Of a stretch of 10,524 nt of DNA, positions 5,351 through 10,524 are shown piece after piece (positions within the stretch are counted from its first letter, which is position 1; each line of letters opens with the position of its first letter). The notes beneath the pieces are model-generated. The model worked only from the letters and a program-made list of their open reading frames with translations. It ran no database searches and had not been told where the DNA came from. Both the position numbers and the translations under genes were made by a program. This stretch comes from Rickettsia typhi (GTDB lineage Bacteria; Pseudomonadota; Alphaproteobacteria; Rickettsiales; UBA1997): the NCBI GenBank assembly GCA_945902255.1, contig CAMDMO010000051.1:1-10524 (forward strand). Direction: 5' to 3'.

Positions 5351-6211
5351 ATGAGCTCAAAAATTACCATTCACAAGGATCGTGCATTATTTGAAATTAG
5401 AGGCGAAGATCGTAAAAAATTTCTGCAAGGATTGATTACAAATGATGTCAATAAGGCGGGGGAGAAAGATTTAATTTATAGTGCTATGTTAAATGCTTCT
5501 GGGCGCTTTCTCTATGATTTTTTTATTTTCGAATCAAGCGACAAGCTAATGATAGATTGCCTTGCATCAAGGCGTGATGAGATTTTACAAAAATTAAATT
5601 TTTACAAATTGCGTTCAAAAATTGAGATTATCAAAAATGATGAATTAGCTGTAGGGCAAGTTTTTTCTGACGAAGATTTATCTCTTGATGGCATTTTAAA
5701 ATTTTCAGATCCTCGCAATAAAGAGTTAGGATATAGAATTTATGCGCCATTGCCACTTGAGAAAATTAATACCATTATCGAATATAGCGACAATTCTGTG
5801 GAATTAAATTCTGAAGCTTTTTACCACTACAAAAGAATCACTCTAAAAATCCCAGAAAGCGAGCATGACCTAACTTATGAAAAATCATTTATCGCCGAAT
5901 TTAATTTCGATAATTTAAACGCCATTGATTATCAAAAAGGCTGCTACATTGGACAAGAGCCAACTGCAAGAATTCACCATTTAGGGCAAATTCGTAAAAA
6001 AATCATTCATATAATAATTCCAAAACAACAAAAAATCGAAAAAAACTGCGAAATAACTTGCGAAGGAAAATTATTTGGACTATGCTTATCTTCAGTTCTA
6101 TATGAAAATAAGCTTCACGCTCTAGCTTTAGTAAAAATTCCAGAAAATCAAAATTCTGATATTCTGCCGAATTTAGAAATAGAAGAAAATCAAATAATTA
6201 TTGTTAATTGA
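5351..6211 (+). CDS. ygfZ: YgfZ/IBA57-type folate-binding Fe-S protein
   Basis: YgfZ-family proteins are cytoplasmic, GcvT-like, bind tetrahydrofolate, and support the assembly or repair of certain Fe-S enzymes; the E. coli member was linked to Fe-S-dependent tRNA modification. The protein has 286 residues. The signature K-G-C-Y-x-G-Q-E is exact at residues 196-203 (KGCYIGQE), including the conserved Cys198, and is followed by PTARIHH. The N-terminal part (FLQGLITNDV, then SAMLNASGRFLYDFFIF) matches the family's opening. The ATG at 5351 is preceded by a weak GAAGA Shine-Dalgarno at 5342-5346. The stop TGA shares a base with the next gene's ATG, indicating translational coupling. It is the first gene of the plus-strand block. 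A Fe-S methyltransferase gene lies five genes downstream. The assignment is secure. Confidence 0.95.
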   Translation: MSSKITIHKDRALFEIRGEDRKKFLQGLITNDVNKAGEKDLIYSAMLNASGRFLYDFFIFESSDKLMIDCLASRRDEILQKLNFYKLRSKIEIIKNDELAVGQVFSDEDLSLDGILKFSDPRNKELGYRIYAPLPLEKINTIIEYSDNSVELNSEAFYHYKRITLKIPESEHDLTYEKSFIAEFNFDNLNAIDYQKGCYIGQEPTARIHHLGQIRKKIIHIIIPKQQKIEKNCEITCEGKLFGLCLSSVLYENKLHALALVKIPENQNSDILPNLEIEENQIIIVN

Positions 6212-7143
6212 TGCAGATTTATTTACCAATCGCTGAAATTCCGGTTAATATAATCCTGATTTTGCTACTTGGACTTGCAACCGGTTTTTTAGCCGGCATG
6301 TTTGGAATTGGTGGCGGTTTTTTGGCAACACCATTTTTGATGTTTATTGGAATTCCTCCAGCAATCGCAGTATCAACTTCAACCAATCAAATTATTGCCT
6401 CTTCGGTTTCCGGCCTTCTAGCGCATTTTCGTAAAGGCAGCGTTGATATAAAAATGGGAATCTTTTTGGTTATTGGCGGCTTTATCGGCTCTTCTTTTGG
6501 CGTTTCAATATTCAAACTTTTGCAAACAACTGGGCAAACTGATGTTGTAATTGCCTTAGTTTATGTAATATTTCTCGGCTCAATTGGCACGCTAATGTTG
6601 GTTGATAGCATTAAAACACTTATCACAAAAAAATATGGCGTTACTTGGGAAGAAGAAAACAACCCTCGCCTTGATAAATTTTTGCGAATGATTGATCGCT
6701 TACCTTGGCAAGTTTATTTTCCAAAATCAGATATTTCAGTCAGCCCAATTGTTCCGATTATTTTAAGTATTGGAATTGGTATTTTAGTTGCTTTAATGGG
6801 AATTGGCGGCGGGTTTTTAATGATTCCAGCAATGATCTACATTCTTCGCATGCCTTCAAATGTTGTGGTTGGAACCTCTCTTTTTCAAATTATTTTCATC
6901 GCCAGCAACTCAACTTTTTTACAAGCCTTAACCAATAATACCGTTGATATTGTTTTGGCGTTTTTAATGATTATAAGCTCTTCAATCGGCGCTCAGTTCG
7001 GAACACGCGCTGGATATAGAGTTGATGCTGACAGCCTCAGATCATTCTTATCGCTTTTAATTCTTGCCGTATGCACCAAAATGCTATTCGTGTTATTTTC
7101 TCAGCCACAATCTCTCTACACAATTGAAATTCTAAAGAGATGA
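6211..7143 (+). CDS. TauE/SafE (TSUP) family membrane permease
   Basis: A predicted inner-membrane exporter of the TSUP family, whose characterised members move sulfite, sulfoacetate or related organosulfur anions. The substrate here cannot be told from the sequence. The protein has 310 residues and two homologous halves, each opening with the family's glycine motif: GLATGFLAGMFGIGGGFLAT near residue 20 and ILVALMGIGGGFLMIPAM near residue 190. The halves are joined by a cytoplasmic-looking charged linker (TKKYGVTWEEENNPRLDKFL). The chosen start, ATG at 6211, overlaps the ygfZ stop by one base; an in-frame TTG one codon upstream is possible but less likely. The gene's end overlaps the next start by four bases (ATGA). 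Pairing with a TIGR02186-like gene is, to my knowledge, recurrent in alphaproteobacteria. Confidence 0.94.
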   Translation: MQIYLPIAEIPVNIILILLLGLATGFLAGMFGIGGGFLATPFLMFIGIPPAIAVSTSTNQIIASSVSGLLAHFRKGSVDIKMGIFLVIGGFIGSSFGVSIFKLLQTTGQTDVVIALVYVIFLGSIGTLMLVDSIKTLITKKYGVTWEEENNPRLDKFLRMIDRLPWQVYFPKSDISVSPIVPIILSIGIGILVALMGIGGGFLMIPAMIYILRMPSNVVVGTSLFQIIFIASNSTFLQALTNNTVDIVLAFLMIISSSIGAQFGTRAGYRVDADSLRSFLSLLILAVCTKMLFVLFSQPQSLYTIEILKR

Positions 7144-7895
7144 AAATAATTTTACTAACCATCATTGCCGCCTTCACATTTCTACTCCCAAGCGCTAATG
7201 CTAGCCCTATCATTTCTGGCATTTCCACTAATGAAATTGATATTGATTCAGAATTTCGTGGCGAAAAAATTTTACTATTTGGGGCAAAGGGCGATGCAGG
7301 CAATATCGTTATTACAGTTAGGGGCCCTAAAAGAAATTTTTTAGCAGCTAAAAAACAAAAACTACTCGGGGTTTGGTATAATGGAGAAAGAGTTAAATTC
7401 GAAGATTCTTACTCTTTTTATTCACTATTTTCCACTTTTAGCAATCAATCTGGTGATTTTGACTCAACAGATGAACTTCTTTCTGAATTAGAAATTGGAA
7501 AATCCAATATTAAGTTTAAAACCACTAGCTCTGCAAATTCTAAAAAACGCGACGATTTACAGATTCAGCTTATAGACAAAATGGAAAGAGATAAACTCTA
7601 TTCAACCGGCATGAATAAAGTAGAATTCTTAGATGAGACATTATTTAAAGTAATGCTGCACTTCCCAAAAAATATTGTCCGCGGCATTTATACCGTCGAA
7701 ATTTATTTAATTAATGAAGGCGAATTGGTTTCCTTTCAATCGATTCCAATTAAAGTTGTTCAAGCCGGATTTAGCGCTAAAATTCTTGACTTTGCTAATC
7801 AAGAATCATTTTTATATGGCTTACTGGCGGTTGCAATTGCTCTTGTAGCAGGATGGATTGCTAACTACTTATTCGTTCGTTTCGTTGGAAAATAA
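7140..7895 (+). CDS. TIGR02186-like membrane-anchored periplasmic protein
   Basis: A 251-residue protein that matches my memory of TIGR02186, a conserved alphaproteobacterial family of unknown function found beside TSUP permeases. It starts with a signal peptide (KIILLTIIAAFTFLLPSANA, cleavage likely after ANA). A periplasmic domain follows, beginning ISTNEIDIDSEFRGEKILLFGAKG, with beta-rich segments such as NIVITVRGPKRNFLAAKKQK and GIYTVEIYLINEGELVS. One C-terminal transmembrane helix (about residues 222-246, LYGLLAVAIALVAGWIANYL) leaves a short basic cytoplasmic end. The ATG shares four bases with the permease stop, so the two are translationally coupled. I infer an accessory role with the permease at the periplasmic face; the biochemical role is unknown. 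Confidence 0.85.
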   Translation: MKIILLTIIAAFTFLLPSANASPIISGISTNEIDIDSEFRGEKILLFGAKGDAGNIVITVRGPKRNFLAAKKQKLLGVWYNGERVKFEDSYSFYSLFSTFSNQSGDFDSTDELLSELEIGKSNIKFKTTSSANSKKRDDLQIQLIDKMERDKLYSTGMNKVEFLDETLFKVMLHFPKNIVRGIYTVEIYLINEGELVSFQSIPIKVVQAGFSAKILDFANQESFLYGLLAVAIALVAGWIANYLFVRFVGK

Positions 7896-7909
7896 AAACT
7901 ACTTAAATT

Positions 7910-8398
7910 ATGGCAATTATAAAAAACAGCGACAATTTAAATCCACCAATCATTATTTGCTGCGTTGATACCAGCAATGCCTCAGAAATCACGCTGCGCT
8001 ACGCTTGCTATAAAGCAAAAATAAATGGATTTGCTATTCGAGCTTTAGCTGTTACGGAAGCTTCTCATAAAAATTTGTTATTCGGCTCAAAAGCAATTGG
8101 TAACGAAAAAAGACATTTAGTTGAACAGCATTTAACCAAATTAATTGAAAAAATTAGCAAAGAAACTGGAGTCACTCCAACAATTTCTATAAGAGAAGGC
8201 GATATTGTCACCGAAATTACTCGTGAAATTAAATTCACCCCTAACTGCGCCATGTTAGTTTTTGGTAAATCAATTAGCGCCTTAAGCGACAATACTGTAT
8301 TACCAAAAATTACCCAAAAAATTGGCAATAAAATTCGCGTACCAATTACAATTGTTCCAGAAAATTTAAGTTTGGAATATTTGCAAATGATGTCTTAA
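7910..8398 (+). CDS. UspA-like (universal stress protein) domain protein, degenerate nucleotide site
   Basis: A 162-residue cytoplasmic protein with the outline of a single Usp domain: the opening strand IIICCVDTSNASEITLRYAC, then a helix, KLIEKISKETGVTPTISIREGDIVTEITRE (the usual central helix and strand), then CAMLVFGKS and the closing strand RVPITIVPENLS. ATP-binding Usp proteins carry G-x2-G-x9-G-[ST] before the last helix. Here only the first glycine is plainly present (FGKSISALSD...), so it probably belongs to the non-ATP-binding or divergent type. The start is the ATG 14 bp after the previous stop, without a clear Shine-Dalgarno. The role is unknown, perhaps regulatory or stress-related; its fixed place between the TSUP pair and murJ may reflect operon conservation only. 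Confidence 0.78.
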   Translation: MAIIKNSDNLNPPIIICCVDTSNASEITLRYACYKAKINGFAIRALAVTEASHKNLLFGSKAIGNEKRHLVEQHLTKLIEKISKETGVTPTISIREGDIVTEITREIKFTPNCAMLVFGKSISALSDNTVLPKITQKIGNKIRVPITIVPENLSLEYLQMMS

Positions 8399-8410
8399 TA
8401 AATTTTTTAA

Positions 8411-9970
8411 ATGCCTTTATTCCGCTCAATATTCACGATCTCATTTTACATTTCTCTTTCGCGAGTTTTTGGCTTTATTCGCGATATTTTGATTGCGCAA
8501 TATTTAGGGGTTAGCGCGCTCTCTGACATATTTTTTGCCGCATTTCGCCTACCTAATTTTTTTCGCAGAGTTTTTGCCGAAGGAGCTTTCAACTCAGCTT
8601 TTGTACCCATTTTTATTGAAAAATTACAAAATAAAAAAGGTGATGATGAACTAGTTTTTGCCCGCAATATTTTCTCTATATTATTTTATATATTACTAAT
8701 TTTTACCCTGATTTTCCAAATCTTCATGCCATTTTTTATGAAGGTTTTATTTCCAGGATTCTTTACTGACCCAGAAAAATCAAGCCTTCTCATTGGAGCC
8801 TCTCGCATCACAATTTTTTACTTAATATTTATTTCTCTAGTTTCTTTGTTATCGGGAATCTTAAACTCGCTAGGAAAATTCGCTGTTGGCGCAGCTTCTC
8901 CAATAATTTTAAATATCACTTTAATTTTTTCGATTTTTATTTTTGGACCATTCACGCCAAATTACGCCTACGCTCTTTCTTGGGGAGTTTTTGTTGCTGG
9001 AATTTTACAATTTATCTGGTTATTTGTTTTTACCTACAGGGCAAAATTTTTGCTCTACCCAACATTTCCACATCTAAGCAGAGATACTAAAAAATTCTTT
9101 AAAAAACTCTTACCCGGCATTATTGGAGCCAATGTATTACAAATAAATTTGTTAGTTGATTCTATTTTTGCCAGCTCAATTTTTGGCGCAATCTCTTATC
9201 TTTATTACGCAGATCGTCTAAATCAATTACCTTTGGCGATGATTGGCATTGCAATTGGCATCGCCCTGCTTCCAGCACTTTCTCGTCGCATCAAATCTAA
9301 TGAGTTTGAAGCTGCAATTAAGTTACAAAACACGGCCCTTGAAGTTGGTCTAATTTTGGTAATTCCAGCAACCCTTGCTCTAACCTGTCTAGCTTTTCCA
9401 ATAATTTCAACACTTTTTGAGCGCGGAAAATTCAGCGCTAATGAAAGTTTTTTTGTTGCCAAAGCTCTAATGTTTTACTCTTTCGGCTTACCCTCTTATG
9501 TATTGGTAAAAGTTATGGAGCCGGCATTTTTTGCTCGCGGCAACACTAAAACCCCGATGAAAATCGCCTTCATATGCCTAGCCAATAACGCAACTTTAAA
9601 TATAATTTTTTCAAAACTAGGTTTTGGATATATAGGAATCGTGCTCGCATCCATCATTTCTTCTTATTTGAATCTGATTTTACTAACCACAATTTTAATC
9701 AGAAAAAAACAATTTTATTTTGAAGAAGATTTCTACAAGAAACTAGCTTTGATTTTAATTCCCTCCATCATGATGGCACTTACTCTTATAATGTTGCGCA
9801 ATCATTTTGAAAAAAGCGATTTCTTTGGTAAAATTTCTGAATTAATAATTATGATTACCTCGGGACTTTTAATTTACGCCGTTGCTTCATATTTTTCTGG
9901 CAGTTTGAACATTTTAATAAAATCAAGCCTGCTTAAAAGAAAAAAGAACGATATTTTACCCAGCGCTTAA
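8411..9970 (+). CDS. murJ: Lipid II flippase MurJ (MviN)
   Basis: MurJ flips the peptidoglycan precursor lipid II across the inner membrane (MOP exporter superfamily). The protein has 519 residues and about 14 hydrophobic helices, the family's usual size. The opening SRVFGFIRDILIAQYLG and RLPNFFRRVFAEGAFNSAFV are family signatures. Arg18, Arg24, Asp39, Arg52 and Glu57 fall at the same numbers as functionally important residues I recall for E. coli MurJ, and Arg269 in YYADRLNQLPL corresponds to Arg270 there. This also supports the ATG at 8411 as the start. The gene begins 12 bp after the Usp-like gene and ends 3 bp before the methyltransferase gene. Its presence implies that the organism still makes some peptidoglycan. 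The end is hydrophobic followed by a basic tail (KSSLLKRKKND). Confidence 0.97.
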   Translation: MPLFRSIFTISFYISLSRVFGFIRDILIAQYLGVSALSDIFFAAFRLPNFFRRVFAEGAFNSAFVPIFIEKLQNKKGDDELVFARNIFSILFYILLIFTLIFQIFMPFFMKVLFPGFFTDPEKSSLLIGASRITIFYLIFISLVSLLSGILNSLGKFAVGAASPIILNITLIFSIFIFGPFTPNYAYALSWGVFVAGILQFIWLFVFTYRAKFLLYPTFPHLSRDTKKFFKKLLPGIIGANVLQINLLVDSIFASSIFGAISYLYYADRLNQLPLAMIGIAIGIALLPALSRRIKSNEFEAAIKLQNTALEVGLILVIPATLALTCLAFPIISTLFERGKFSANESFFVAKALMFYSFGLPSYVLVKVMEPAFFARGNTKTPMKIAFICLANNATLNIIFSKLGFGYIGIVLASIISSYLNLILLTTILIRKKQFYFEEDFYKKLALILIPSIMMALTLIMLRNHFEKSDFFGKISELIIMITSGLLIYAVASYFSGSLNILIKSSLLKRKKNDILPSA

Positions 9971-9973
9971 AAA

Positions 9974-10524
9974 ATGACAAACTCCTCTCCCTGTCAATAT
10001 TTTCCTACCTGCGGTGGATGCGATTTTCTAGATTTGAAAGAAAAAAAATATCGAGATTTAAAAAAAGAAAATTTAATTAATTTACTAAATCAAAATTCAT
10101 TTTCGTCATCAAATATTGATTGGATATGGATTGATCCACACTCAAGAAGAAAAATAATTTTCCAAATCGATCATCAAAATAATTTAGGATTTTTTACAAA
10201 AAAAAGTAATTCGCTAATAAAAATCAACAATTGTTTTGTTGCTGAAAAAGAAATTTCAAATTTAATTCCCAAGTTACAAAATTTCTTACAACATCAGGTA
10301 AGTGGAATTTTTAATCAGGTTAGCGCAACCTTGTTTGACAGTGGTTTAGATCTAATTTTTTCTATAAAAAAAGAATTAGATTTTTTACAAATATCAAAAT
10401 TAACCAACTTCGCTAAAGCAGAAAATATCAATATTTCCACTCGATTTAAAAACCATTTAAGTCCAATTTTTTTATCAAGAAAAAATCAAATTTTTTATAA
10501 TAATTTTAGAATCGATTTAGACTC
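9974..10524 (+). CDS. Fe-S RNA (uracil-5)-methyltransferase, RlmC/RlmD/TrmA-like, N-terminal part
   Basis: The first 183 codons run open to the window edge. Members of this family methylate uracil C5 in 23S rRNA or tRNA using S-adenosylmethionine. The N-terminus shows C-x5-C-x2-C (CQYFPTCGGC, Cys7, Cys13, Cys16). A fourth cysteine lies at about 87 in the expected place (IKINNCFVAEKEI), and together they form the [4Fe-4S] ligands of RlmD/RlmC-type enzymes. There is no TRAM domain before the cluster, so the protein resembles RlmC or the short alphaproteobacterial forms rather than E. coli RlmD. The segment SRRKIIFQIDHQNNLGFFTK matches the strand region before the fourth cysteine. The SAM-binding and catalytic parts are beyond the window, so the target base cannot be fixed. 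The start lies 3 bp after murJ; the coding region is very AT-rich. Confidence 0.85.
   Translation, partial: MTNSSPCQYFPTCGGCDFLDLKEKKYRDLKKENLINLLNQNSFSSSNIDWIWIDPHSRRKIIFQIDHQNNLGFFTKKSNSLIKINNCFVAEKEISNLIPKLQNFLQHQVSGIFNQVSATLFDSGLDLIFSIKKELDFLQISKLTNFAKAENINISTRFKNHLSPIFLSRKNQIFYNNFRIDLD

Noticed and set aside
7037..7303. Minus-strand open frame across the TSUP/TIGR02186 junction (and others at 8065-8328, 8446-8667, 9223-9462)
   Set aside because: All lie opposite well-supported plus-strand genes and show no recognisable protein features.
1..10524. tRNA, rRNA, riboswitch, phage or transposase genes
   Set aside because: I saw no cloverleaf, rRNA stretch, recognised riboswitch core or transposase motif on either strand by reading; a covariance-model search was not possible here.

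Overview
The window is AT-rich, uses standard stop codons including TGA, and is packed with short or overlapping gene junctions. The gene content points to an alphaproteobacterium, most likely a host-associated, Rickettsiales-like lineage: a TauE/SafE permease paired with a TIGR02186-type membrane protein, YgfZ, MurJ, a stand-alone nuoL, and a palindromic repeat inserted in frame in a coding region, as is known from Rickettsia. The lineage is inferred from gene content and composition only.

Layout. (1) Positions 1-1548, minus strand: the first 516 codons of nuoL (complex I proton-pumping subunit), cut by the window edge. (2) 1549-1831: non-coding, with a candidate nuoL promoter and a possible degenerate repeat with a small hairpin. 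(3) 1832-5220, minus strand: an apparent operon that starts with a GT4-type glycosyltransferase and continues into five tandem small lipoproteins. The five are divergent paralogues. Each has a lipobox, then a P-x-[YF]-x2-G-[FW]-x2-G-C-like core and a second, aromatic-flanked cysteine 41-72 residues later. I do not recognise the family. (4) 2368-2495: a palindromic element (two perfect 37-bp arms) in the start region of the last lipoprotein gene, bordered by a 7-bp direct repeat. Element plus one repeat copy is 135 bp, exactly 45 codons, so the reading frame stays open. (5) 5221-5350: a divergent intergenic region with promoter candidates for both directions and a GC-rich palindrome. (6) 5351-10524, plus strand: a compact run of ygfZ, a TauE/SafE (TSUP) permease, a TIGR02186-like protein, a degenerate UspA-like protein, murJ, and the 5' part of a Fe-S RNA (uracil-5)-methyltransferase gene of the RlmC/RlmD type, cut by the right edge.

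How they work together: the plus-strand run looks like a co-transcribed housekeeping block (Fe-S maintenance, anion export, lipid II flipping, RNA modification). The permease and its neighbour overlap by four bases and probably act together. The minus-strand operon looks like an envelope or surface module: five lipoproteins, probably on the periplasmic or outer-membrane side, expressed with a sugar transferase. That module and the palindromic insertion are the most unusual content here.
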